NCBI GenBank assembly: GCA_964648005.1
Contig: CAZYKR010000040.1
Span: 1-21,462, forward strand
Length of the DNA: 21,462 nucleotides
Source: JAGQTE01 sp964648005
GTDB lineage: Bacteria; Actinomycetota; Acidimicrobiia; Acidimicrobiales; Acidimicrobilacustridaceae
Direction: 5' to 3'
The notes beneath the pieces are model-generated. The model was given only the letters and a program-made list of their open reading frames with translations. It had not been told where the DNA came from and searched no databases. The position numbers and the translations under genes were made by a program. Below, piece by piece: positions 16,201 to 21,462 of this stretch. Each line of letters starts with the position of its first letter. Position 1 is the first letter of the stretch.

Positions 16201-16934
16201 AAGCCGAAGGAGCTGGCGAGCATGCCGCCGGCATCACCGCCGGTGGGGACGCCGGGCTTGGACGGCGCGTAGCCGGAGTACTGGATGACGGTGGGGTAGG
16301 GGCCGGGGCCGAAGACCGTCGGGTCGGGGAGCCGGACGTTGACCGACAGCTTGGTGCCGTCGCGCACCTCGAGGTAGCCGAAGCCCTCCTCGTCGGTGTG
16401 GCCGGGCTGGTTTCCGCCGAGGATGCTCGACGGCACCGACGGCAGGGTCTGGTTCTCGTACAGCGACGTCGGGGGGATGTCGGACGTCTCGAGCACGGTG
16501 ACGACGCCGCTGGCCTCGACCGGGCCGGCGAACGGCTCGCCCGGCACGCCCTCGCTGACGACCCGGTAGTCGCCGGGGCGCAGCGAGGTGCCGTCGACCG
16601 TCGGCAGCACGCCCTGGGTCTGGGGGTCGAAGACCACGAAGTCCTCGGGCACGTACTGCACGACGAGCTGGCCGAGGTCGTCGGTGTAGAGCGTGATGAT
16701 GCGCTCGAGCGACCCGGCGTGGGCGATGGTCAGCGGTGCACGAGGTGTGGCGCCGGTGATCGTCATCTGCTCGACGCCCGGCGTGACGGTGAACGTCGCC
16801 TCGACCGAGCCGGTCAGATCGATGACGCCACCACCTGCCGCGGCCGCCGGTGGGGCGGCGCCGGTGATGTCGGCCACGAACAACGACAGCACCAGACACA
16901 GGGCTGTCAGAACTCCAACTCGACGCGTGCGCAT
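13263..16934 (-). CDS. Secreted CocE/NonD (S15-type) alpha/beta hydrolase with three C-terminal surface repeats
   Basis: The 1223-residue product starts at the ATG at 16934, preceded by GAGGGGGACC. It has a Sec signal peptide (MRTRRVGVLTALCLVLSLFV, then AAPPAAAAGG, cleavage near residue 33). After a short beta-rich N-terminal domain comes the X-Pro dipeptidyl-peptidase/CocE-type hydrolase. It shows GYLEVRDGTKLSVNVRLP, the oxyanion region VNIRGSGCSGG, nucleophile GISFSG (Ser297), Asp421 in GGWQDEQ, and His451 or His452 in NGHHPDS. The C-terminal X-Pro/CocE jelly-roll domain follows (YVDLWLRPTGTDVPIEVVLSEV, PFRAGSKMRLEI). From about residue 848 there are three repeats of about 124 residues, each running from PER.LDTR to GWYP. 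Family enzymes cleave esters or Xaa-Pro peptides; the substrate here is unknown. The repeats suggest cell-surface retention. Confidence 0.9.
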   Translation of the reverse strand: MRTRRVGVLTALCLVLSLFVADITGAAPPAAAAGGGVIDLTGSVEATFTVTPGVEQMTITGATPRAPLTIAHAGSLERIITLYTDDLGQLVVQYVPEDFVVFDPQTQGVLPTVDGTSLRPGDYRVVSEGVPGEPFAGPVEASGVVTVLETSDIPPTSLYENQTLPSVPSSILGGNQPGHTDEEGFGYLEVRDGTKLSVNVRLPDPTVFGPGPYPTVIQYSGYAPSKPGVPTGGDAGGMLASSFGFAYVGVNIRGSGCSGGVFDAFNAAQAADGYDVVETVARQPWVKNGKPGMMGISFSGITQLYVAATQPPSLAAITPLSVIEDPWYQQWPGGIYNAGFTQQWLAQRDDESAGGAQWVKDRITGGDTTCEDNLDIRSQAIPFEDFAKSLVRRPADADRRNLSNQVRNITVPTYLSGGWQDEQTGSRFGLLLDDFDALPASKTKFTMYNGHHPDSISPLVMIRWFEFLSFYVDTTVPRLNPLVRAFGPATLESTFGVPGMSFEPDRFIGPDGTTPIHGTYANSLAAYEAEQPVRVLYEAGASPDFPAIPLAHRQRFEMSFPSWPVPDAKATSFFFGSNGSMTDGNVNVAGTPSAAPSAGGTGSALTGVDRYTLDPTVLGDHYAGDGDHGAVNIENHWVATADGKGLAYETAPLTRDVVVAGEGYVDLWLRPTGTDVPIEVVLSEVYAQPESTGKQEVRVQNGLLQAGYRQLDPDRTNGTQIDHLYYADNYEPLVPGEWVNVKVPLYSVAHPFRAGSKMRLEINTPGADSALWDFESDTFGTTTTDIAWGGRMASNLVLPVLPATPGRTIPAQFAPQANHPTCDYLRGQPCRMYHDLVNETLPATIGDYVPVNPERLLDTRPGMQVGYAGAKPAAGQTIELDVTSVGNTQVPDDAEAVVLNVTGVAATNDGHVTVWPCGSPQPNASNLNLRQGQTAPNLVISGIGASGKVCLFTNAGTDLIADIDGWYPAGSSLTPVVPERMLDTRVGSQIGYAGTKPTAGQVVELDVTGTGTTMVPDDAEAVVLNVTGLNAPADGHVTVWPCGETQPNASNLNLITTEARPNLVITKVGTDGKVCLYTHQGADLIADITAWYPAGSPYTPVVPERFLDTRFGMQIGYAGAKPGKGQTVEIDVTGVGTTMVPDDAQAVVLNVTGVSATKTGHVTVYPCGSQQPNASNLNLDQGGTRPNLVITGIGVDGKVCLYTHEGADLIADVVGWYPAPVAP
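13266..14393 (-). repeat. Three tandem coding repeats of about 124 codons
   Basis: Each unit contains, in order, PER(L/M/F)LDTR, GYAG.KP..GQ, VPDDA(E/Q)AVVLNVTG, GHVTV(W/Y)PCG, QPNASNLNL, PNLVI and GKVCL(F/Y)T, closing with GWYP or AWYP. The two cysteines of each unit (PCG and KVCL) could form a disulphide. Similar repeats occur on many secreted actinobacterial proteins, from memory. Identity between units is high, which suggests recent duplication or gene conversion. Confidence 0.85.
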
Positions 16935-16998
16935 GGTCCCCCTCGCCGCTCGCGGGCCGGGGCACGCTGCCGCCGAACCGCCGTGAGGATGCAACGTT

Positions 16999-17018
16999 AC
17001 CGAAGTCACACATTCGGT
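16999..17018. promoter_or_regulatory. Inverted repeat ACCGAA-N8-TTCGGT upstream of the secreted hydrolase
   Basis: Perfect six-base arms with an eight-base spacer lie 65 bases upstream of the hydrolase start codon. It could be an operator; the regulator is unknown. Confidence 0.35.
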
Positions 17019-17032
17019 GAGCGTCGGGTCTC

Positions 17033-17057
17033 GTTACATCACGTGGTGTGTTGTAAC
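17033..17057. promoter_or_regulatory. Operator-like palindrome GTTACATCAC-N5-GTGTTGTAAC
   Basis: Ten-base arms with one mismatch and a five-base centre. It is unusually AT-rich for this sequence and lies in the 180-bp gap between the MFS stop codon and the hydrolase start. Size and symmetry fit a dimeric helix-turn-helix repressor site. No such regulator is encoded nearby. Confidence 0.5.
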
Positions 17058-17114
17058 ACGCGCTGCCCGTCATCGCGCCATCCGCTGCCGCGTCAGGACG
17101 AGCGGTCGGGGGCC

Positions 17115-18545
17115 TCAGGCCTCCACGAGCCTGGCGGGGATGGCCCGGTAGGCGGCGATGGTGGTGAGCACCAAGGCCACGAAGGCGACGGTGAGGGCAA
17201 CACCGATCCCGACCCGCAAGTCGGCCCCGGGCGAGTCGACCCAGATCGCCACGATCGAGCCGAGCACGGCGTACCCGGCGGTCGAGCCGAGGGCACGCTG
17301 GGAGCTCATGATCCCCGACGCCATGCCGGCACGCGCTTCGGGCACCGACGCCATGGCCACGGTCGTCGCCGTCGTGACGGTGAGGGCCAGGCCGACGCCG
17401 ACGAACGCCACCCCGACCGTGGTGATCGAGTGGTCGGCCCACACGCCGAGGATCTGCACGGCGAACGCGCCGGTGAGGATCCCGAGGCCGGTGAGCAGCA
17501 CCGTGCGGGCGCCGAAGCGCGCCACCCACCGTCCTGCCAGCGGCGAGACCACCACTTGCACGAGCGCCATCGGCAACAGGCGGAACCCTGCCTCGAGCAC
17601 TGAGTAGTGACGCACCTCCTGCCACAGCTGGTCGACGACGAGCAGCATGCCGTAGGCGCCGAACAGGGCCACGAACACGGCGATGATCGCCGCCCGGTAC
17701 GCGCGCTCGTTGAACAGGCGCACGTCCATCATCGCCTCCTCGACCCGCAGCTCGTGGCGCACGAACAGCGGCGTCGCCAGGGCGAACAGCAGGAGCGCAC
17801 CGACGATGGCCGGCGCGGTCCACCCCAGCTGGGGCGCCTCGATGATGGCAAAGGCCACGCCGCCGATCGCCACGATGTAGAGCGCTTGGCCGGCCCCGTC
17901 GAAGCCCCGCGGCGTCGGGTCGCGGGACTCGGCGACGAAGGTCCAGGTGGCCACCATCGCCGCCACGCCGATCGGCACGTTCACCACGAACACGCTGCGC
18001 CAGCCGAACGCCTCGGTCAGCACGCCGCCGAGCGTCGGGCCGAGCGCCAGGCCGGTGGCGGCGATGGCCGACCAGATGCCGATGGCGCGGGCCTTGGCCT
18101 TGGGGTTGTCGAACGCCGCGCTGACCAGCGCCAGCGACGTCACGTTCACCGCGGCGGCGGCCAGGCCCTGGACGCCGCGGGCGACGTCGAGCACGCCGAG
18201 CGCCGGGGCGAGTCCGCACGCCAGCGACGACGCCGCGAACACGCCGAGCCCGGCCACGTAGACGAGGCGGCGACCGAACCGGTCGGCGAGTACGGCGAAG
18301 GTCATCATCGACACCGCCATCGCCAGGCTGTAGGCCGTCACCGTCCACTGCGCGCCCGCCTCGCCACCGCCCAGGTCGGCCTCGATGTCGGGCAGGGCGA
18401 CGTTCACGATCATGGCGTCGAGGAAGATCATGAACAGCCCGACGCCCGTGGCGACGAGCGTGCCGCGCTGGGAGCGCGTCAGTGGTGGGACGACCTCGTC
18501 GACGTCGCCGTCGACGTCGCCATCCGCCTGCACCTCGTCCGCCAC
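17115..18545 (-). CDS. MFS transporter, DHA2 (14-TM drug:H+ antiporter) family
   Basis: The 476-residue product is a typical EmrB/QacA-type exporter. TM1 carries the family motif LDAMIVNVALP. The loop between TM2 and TM3 has motif A (LADRFGRRLVY). TM5 has the antiporter motif C (GLALGPTLGGVLTEAFGWRSVFVVNVPIG). About 14 hydrophobic segments can be counted, as expected for DHA2. The N terminus is acidic and cytoplasmic (MADEVQADGDVDGDVDEVV). Family members use the proton gradient to export hydrophobic compounds or antibiotics; the substrate cannot be told. The start is GTG at 18545. A GACAAT hexamer six bases upstream might be a -10 for a nearly leaderless message, but no -35 is visible. It diverges from the GNAT remnant 80 bp away. 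Confidence 0.9.
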   Translation of the reverse strand: MADEVQADGDVDGDVDEVVPPLTRSQRGTLVATGVGLFMIFLDAMIVNVALPDIEADLGGGEAGAQWTVTAYSLAMAVSMMTFAVLADRFGRRLVYVAGLGVFAASSLACGLAPALGVLDVARGVQGLAAAAVNVTSLALVSAAFDNPKAKARAIGIWSAIAATGLALGPTLGGVLTEAFGWRSVFVVNVPIGVAAMVATWTFVAESRDPTPRGFDGAGQALYIVAIGGVAFAIIEAPQLGWTAPAIVGALLLFALATPLFVRHELRVEEAMMDVRLFNERAYRAAIIAVFVALFGAYGMLLVVDQLWQEVRHYSVLEAGFRLLPMALVQVVVSPLAGRWVARFGARTVLLTGLGILTGAFAVQILGVWADHSITTVGVAFVGVGLALTVTTATTVAMASVPEARAGMASGIMSSQRALGSTAGYAVLGSIVAIWVDSPGADLRVGIGVALTVAFVALVLTTIAAYRAIPARLVEA

Positions 18546-18625
18546 CGGCGCATTGTCCCACGGGGGCGACCTGATCGGGCCGAAACCCGCTCGTCGCGCC
18601 GCCTCGCTCCCGGCAGACTGCGGCG

Positions 18626-18976
18626 GTGCGGATCCGGGCGGCGGCGGCCGATGACCTCGAACTGGTGGTGGCCATGCGCCTGGCGTTCCTCGCCGACCAC
18701 GACGGGACGTCGGTCGAGGCCTTCGAGCCCACGTTTCGCGCCGCCACCGCCGGATTCGTCGGCGACTCGTTCGCCACGGGGCGGTTTCCGTCGTGGCTGG
18801 CGACTGATGGCACGGGCCGCTCCGGCGCAGCCGGCGACGGGGCCGTGCTCGGTGCAGTCTCGGTGCTGCTCATCGACGTGCCGCCCCGGCCCAACGAGCT
18901 ACGGACGCTCGAGGGCTACGTCCAGCACGGCTTCATCCCGATGGAACGCTGGATGGAGCTGCACGGCACCGGCTGA
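18626..18976 (+). pseudogene. GNAT acetyltransferase remnant lacking the acetyl-CoA-binding core
   Basis: The first 99 residues read as a GNAT N terminus: RIRAAAADDLELVVAMRLAFLADHDG, then AVLGAVSVLLIDVPPRPNELRTLEGYV, which is the strand leading into motif A. The last residues (QHGFIPMERWMELHG) are the usual GNAT C-terminal strand (..GF.P...M.L). What should lie between them is absent: the R/Q-x-x-G-x-G/A acetyl-CoA loop, the helix after it and motif B, about 50 residues. The join is in frame near 18922, giving a 116-residue product instead of about 165. A protein without the pyrophosphate-binding loop should be inactive, so I treat it as a pseudogene created by a clean internal deletion; an assembly or strain-specific deletion is also possible. 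The start is GTG at 18626 without a clear ribosome site. Confidence 0.7.
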
Positions 18977-19051
18977 GCTGCGGCGGCTCGAACGGGCGCA
19001 CGTCGAACCAGACCTGTCCCGCTGCCCGCAGACGGTGACGGAGAGCCAAAC

Positions 19052-19069
19052 GGCGAGGCGTGCCTCGCC
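19052..19069. terminator. Stem-loop between convergent genes, possible terminator
   Basis: GGCGAGG and CCTCGCC form a perfect seven-pair stem with loop CGTG. It lies between the convergent GNAT remnant and the YceI operon, but has no T-tract on either strand. The gap 18977-19248 otherwise holds only the doubtful small frame at 19122-19229. Confidence 0.35.
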
Positions 19070-19121
19070 TCTCGATGGCCAGATGCAAACGGCTGAACGA
19101 GGAGATCGCTCCGCTGACGCC

Positions 19122-19229
19122 CTACGGCTTTCGCCGCCAACGTGCCCACAACTCGACCGTCCCCACCGCTGCCAACGCAGTCGGCACGACGACGCCGAAG
19201 GCCACCATCGCGGAGCCAACGTCCGCCAC
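19122..19229 (-). CDS. Possible small membrane peptide (35 aa)
   Basis: A GTG-started frame 20 bases downstream of the YceI stop encodes a 35-residue peptide with one hydrophobic stretch (MVAFGVVVPTALAAVGTVEL) and a basic end (WARWRRKP), an arrangement like a single-pass membrane peptide. There is no clear ribosome site, and it could be chance or a remnant of a larger gene. Confidence 0.2.
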   Translation of the reverse strand: MADVGSAMVAFGVVVPTALAAVGTVELWARWRRKP

Positions 19230-19248
19230 GACGAGCCTGCACGGCGCG

Positions 19249-19956
19249 TCAGCGCGAGAACAGCAGGAGCAGTTCGAGCGTGCCCTGTTCGTCGACGGCG
19301 ACGAACTGCTCGATCGAGATCGCCTCGATGCCGTAGTCGGCCAACGTGATGGGCACGTTGGCCCGGATCGAGACGGCGTCACCCGTCCAGCGGGCGGTGA
19401 TGTCGACCGTGACTGGGCGGGTCTGGCCGTGCAGCGTCAGCTCGCCGGTCACCGGGATCGTCATGTCGACCCCGTCGACCGGCGCCGACGGCAGGTCGAT
19501 CGGCTCGGTGAACGTGAAGGTGGCGGTGGGGAAGGTGTCCGTCTCGAGCCCCCGGAACTTCAGGGTCTCGTCTCGGCGGGACCGGTCACTCTCGAGTGTG
19601 GTCATGTCCACCTCGATGCTGCCGTCGCGCACGGTCGTGCCCTCGACGGTGAACGAGCCCGTCACCTCGCTCGTGCGGCCCGCCACCTCGGTCTCGAGCG
19701 TGGCGCCGGGCCCGTAGAGCTCGTTGATGCGGTAGCCGACGAAGCCGTCGTCGGTGCGCTGAACGGTCCAGGTGCCATCGGCGCCCGAGCCGGTCCGTGC
19801 CGAACCGGTGGTGCCGGCACCCGCCAGCTCGTCGTCGAGCGCGTCGAGCTGCGCCGGTGGCGGTGCCGTGCTGCGCAGCGTCGTGTACCAGAGCACGCCG
19901 CCGCCGACGATCACCACGGCGACCAGCGCGGCGGCGATCTTGACGGTGCGGCTCAC
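19249..19956 (-). CDS. YceI family protein, membrane-anchored lipid-binding lipocalin-like fold
   Basis: The 235-residue product has an N-terminal membrane anchor (TVKIAAALVAVVIVGGGVLWY) and a linker of about 40 residues. The complete YceI barrel follows: GTWTVQRTDDGFVGYRINE, VTGSFTVEGTTVRDGSIEVDMTTLESDRSRRDETLKFRGLETDTFPTATFTF, ITGELTLHG-like VTGELTLHGQTRPVTVDITARW, and ADYGIEAISIEQF. YceI proteins bind isoprenoid lipids such as polyprenyl chains or quinones in the envelope. The GTG start overlaps the stop codon of the upstream haem protein gene (GTGA), which both fixes the start and indicates translational coupling. The pairing suggests an envelope redox or quinone role; that is inference. 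Confidence 0.92.
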   Translation of the reverse strand: MSRTVKIAAALVAVVIVGGGVLWYTTLRSTAPPPAQLDALDDELAGAGTTGSARTGSGADGTWTVQRTDDGFVGYRINELYGPGATLETEVAGRTSEVTGSFTVEGTTVRDGSIEVDMTTLESDRSRRDETLKFRGLETDTFPTATFTFTEPIDLPSAPVDGVDMTIPVTGELTLHGQTRPVTVDITARWTGDAVSIRANVPITLADYGIEAISIEQFVAVDEQGTLELLLLFSR

Positions 19957-20591
19957 GGAGTCGACCCCGTCGTGGCGCGCGGCCGGGGGTCGGCCGCTCG
20001 CAACGTGTCGAACATGTCCTGACCGATGGGCAGCGGGTCGCAGCCGTGGTCCTCTTCGCAGACCATGTCGAACTCGACCTCGGCCTTGGCGTGGCATGCG
20101 GCGCAGCTGCCGCCGAACCGGTTGAGGACCTCGCTGCCGCCCCGCGTCGTGATGACGGTGCCCTCGGGCGTCGGCTCGAGGACGAAGAACTCCCAGTCGG
20201 CGAATTCGGGGTCGTAGCCGGCGCGCCGCTTCACCATCGCCTCCTGCGGCACGAGTTGGATGATCGTGCCGACCGGGTAGACGCCGCCGGTCGGCGACTC
20301 GGCCACGGCGACCGCCTCGTCGGTCATGCCCAGCGCGTTGGTCACGAAGAAGTCACGCACTCGGGTCATGTCGTCGAGGTGGACGAAGTCCGCCGCGGTC
20401 GCTTCGAAGTCGAGTGATGGGTCGATCGCCGACGTGGAGGACGACCCGGACGCGTCCGTAGCGGTGGCTCCGGACCCCGCGCCGGTGGCGGTGTCGCCGG
20501 CGTCGGTGCCGGCGCAGGCGCCGGTGACGAGGCCGAAGGCCACCGCGGCGACGACGGTCAGGGCGGGGACGTGGCGCGCGAGTCGTGGCAT
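19953..20591 (-). CDS. c-type haem lipoprotein, cytochrome P460-like
   Basis: The 212-residue product starts with a lipoprotein signal (ALTVVAAVAFGLVTGAC, lipobox VTGAC, Cys26) and then a Gly/Ser/Thr/Ala-rich tether to about residue 57. The globular part holds one haem c motif, CAACH (Cys163, Cys166, His167), after WEFFVLEPTPEGTVITTRGG. Two further cysteines (178 and 184) could form a disulphide. The arrangement of a beta-rich domain (YPVGTIIQLVPQEAMVKRRAGYD) before a C-terminal CXXCH recalls cytochrome P460-type proteins, but the assignment is uncertain. It should be exported, lipidated and haem-loaded on the outer face of the membrane. The ATG at 20591 gives the best signal peptide; the ribosome site is weak. 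It is the first gene of a two-gene operon with YceI. Confidence 0.75.
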   Translation of the reverse strand: MPRLARHVPALTVVAAVAFGLVTGACAGTDAGDTATGAGSGATATDASGSSSTSAIDPSLDFEATAADFVHLDDMTRVRDFFVTNALGMTDEAVAVAESPTGGVYPVGTIIQLVPQEAMVKRRAGYDPEFADWEFFVLEPTPEGTVITTRGGSEVLNRFGGSCAACHAKAEVEFDMVCEEDHGCDPLPIGQDMFDTLRAADPRPRATTGSTP

Positions 20592-20705
20592 CGGGCGTTG
20601 CCAACCGGCGCACCCGCGGGTTTGTTCCCCTCCCGTTGTCGGCACGCCCGAACCGCCGGGCGTACCGACGACCAGGCGCCACCCGGTCGCGGCTCTCTGC
20701 GGATT

Positions 20706-20746
20706 CTCAGGAACCTCTCAGCAACGGCTCAGCGACCTCTTACCTT
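20706..20746 (+). promoter_or_regulatory. Four 11-bp-phased direct repeats and -10 before the response regulator
   Basis: CTCAG occurs at 20706, 20717 and 20728, with a variant CTTAC at 20739, each exactly 11 bp apart; most repeats continue as CTCAGnnAC. OmpR/PhoP-family regulators bind tandem direct repeats of this spacing, one per monomer on the same helix face. TACCTT (20741-20746) could be the -10, about 20 bases before the ATG, and no -35 is visible, as is common for activated promoters. Autoregulation is likely. The haem lipoprotein gene diverges from the same 174-bp region. Confidence 0.6.
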
Positions 20747-20765
20747 CGCCGCGCATCGTCGGGGC

Positions 20766-21452
20766 ATGACCAGTTCCACCCTGCTGCTCGTCGACGACGA
20801 GGAACACCTGCGCTCCATGCTCGCCGCCGCCCTGCGCCACAACGGGTTCGGGGTCGAGGCCGTCGACTCGGGCCGCGCCGCCCTCGACGCGTTGCCATCG
20901 GTGCGCCCCGACCTCGTCGTGCTCGACGTGATGATGCCGGACCTCGACGGCTTCGAGGTCTGCCGCCGCATCCGCAGCGACGGCTCGCACGTGCCGGTGC
21001 TGTTCCTCACCGCTCGCGACACCACCGAGGACAAGGTGCGCGGGCTGACGCTCGGCGGGGACGACTACCTCGTCAAGCCGTTCAGCCTCGAGGAGCTCGT
21101 CGCCCGCGTCGAGGCGCTGCTGCGGCGCGCCGGCCAGACCCGCCCCGACGCGGCGATGGTCTGTGGCGACCTGGTGATGGACGACGACGCCCACCGCGTG
21201 CGGCGCGGCGGCGTCGAGATCAGCCTGTCGCCGACCGAGTACAACCTCCTGCGCTACCTGCTCGTGAACCAGGGTCGGGTGTTGTCGAAGGCCCAGATCC
21301 TCGACCACGTGTGGCAGTACGACTTCGGCGGCGACGGGGGAGTCGTCGAGACCTACATCGGCTACCTGCGCAAGAAGCTCGGCCGAGACGACGCCCCGCT
21401 GATCCACACCATCCGCGGCGTCGGTTACACGCTGCGCCTCGACGAGAGCTGA
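20766..21452 (+). CDS. OmpR/PhoP-family two-component response regulator
   Basis: The 228-residue product is complete. The receiver domain has the acidic pair Asp10-Asp11, phosphoacceptor Asp54 (VVLDVMMPDLDGFE), Thr82 (LFLTA) and Lys104 (YLVKPF). The C-terminal winged helix (about 130-226) has the OmpR pattern: SLSPTEYNLLRYLLVNQGRVLSKAQILDHVW, then VVETYIGYLRKKLGRDDAPLIHTIRGVGYTLR. Overall it is closest by eye to actinobacterial PhoP, TrcR or MprA-type regulators. The ATG at 20766 begins the receiver strand directly (MTSSTLLLVDDEE); the frame upstream is not protein-like. Six bases after the stop a GTG may begin the partner histidine kinase. The phased repeats upstream suggest it controls its own gene and perhaps the divergent haem/YceI operon. 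Confidence 0.93.
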   Translation: MTSSTLLLVDDEEHLRSMLAAALRHNGFGVEAVDSGRAALDALPSVRPDLVVLDVMMPDLDGFEVCRRIRSDGSHVPVLFLTARDTTEDKVRGLTLGGDDYLVKPFSLEELVARVEALLRRAGQTRPDAAMVCGDLVMDDDAHRVRRGGVEISLSPTEYNLLRYLLVNQGRVLSKAQILDHVWQYDFGGDGGVVETYIGYLRKKLGRDDAPLIHTIRGVGYTLRLDES

Positions 21453-21458
21453 GGCGCC

Positions 21459-21462
21459 GTGA
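21459..21462 (+). CDS. Possible start codon of the partner histidine kinase (window ends here)
   Basis: GTGA six bases after the regulator stop codon is where a co-transcribed sensor kinase would be expected to start. Only one codon is visible, so this rests purely on position. Confidence 0.25.

Noticed and set aside
14202..17603. A 1133-codon plus-strand open frame opposite the secreted hydrolase
   Set aside because: Its translation is a low-complexity Gly/Arg/Val/His mix, antisense to a protein with signal peptide, catalytic triad and repeats.
16234..18894. An 886-codon minus-strand open frame overlapping the MFS and hydrolase genes
   Set aside because: It is a shadow frame: Arg/Gly-rich with no domain pattern, spanning two recognisable genes and the operator-containing gap.
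1..21462. tRNA, rRNA, insertion sequence or prophage genes
   Set aside because: I looked for cloverleaf ends, transposase or integrase motifs and conserved rRNA segments and found none; the gaps hold palindromes only.

Overview
The window is very GC-rich, with strong G/C preference at third codon positions, frequent GTG starts and often weak Shine-Dalgarno sequences. The gene families point to an actinobacterium: an ECF sigma factor fused to an anti-sigma zinc motif, a patatin-like protein resembling the TIGR03607 group, a short-form RtcB, secreted proteins with PERxLDTR...GWYP repeats, and a PhoP/TrcR-type response regulator. A member of the Acidimicrobiia is my best guess; this is inference, not a search result. 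No rRNA, tRNA, CRISPR array, transposase or integrase was seen.

Layout, left to right. Positions 1-1314 (minus) hold a 5'-complete but window-truncated ECF sigma factor with a fused zinc-binding anti-sigma motif, one membrane segment and a Pro/Thr-rich tail. Positions 1585-2851 (minus) hold two poorly characterised proteins. At 2919-3605 (plus) lies a DUF429 RNase H-like protein. Positions 3807-10366 (plus) are the most distinctive part: a two-gene, translationally coupled operon. It encodes a 1285-residue patatin phospholipase with six membrane segments and a C-terminal, apparently degenerate, glycerophosphodiester phosphodiesterase domain. The second gene encodes a 900-residue two-pass membrane protein with a TPR-like region. 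Next come a DUF985/cupin_5 protein (minus), a small DUF3303-like protein (plus), a 90-bp tandem hairpin array, and RtcB RNA ligase (plus). Convergent to rtcB is a large secreted CocE/S15-type hydrolase with three C-terminal repeats, preceded by an MFS (DHA2) drug exporter, both on the minus strand. A GNAT acetyltransferase remnant diverges from the MFS gene. The right end holds a YceI protein and a c-type haem lipoprotein on the minus strand, overlapping by 4 bp. They diverge from a response regulator whose upstream region carries four 11-bp-phased direct repeats. A partner histidine kinase probably begins at the last bases.

The gaps between genes are rich in palindromes. One group has arms ending in TGCGCGC/GCGCGCA (2050-2088, 13106-13152, 13183-13243 and, more distantly, the array at 11492-11785). 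The other has GACGAGTGGCCG arms (1443-1490, 3662-3710, half-site at 2142). Nearly all lie just downstream of a stop codon, so they may be terminators or REP-like elements. All functional calls rest on reading the translations and motifs by eye; no alignment or database search was possible.
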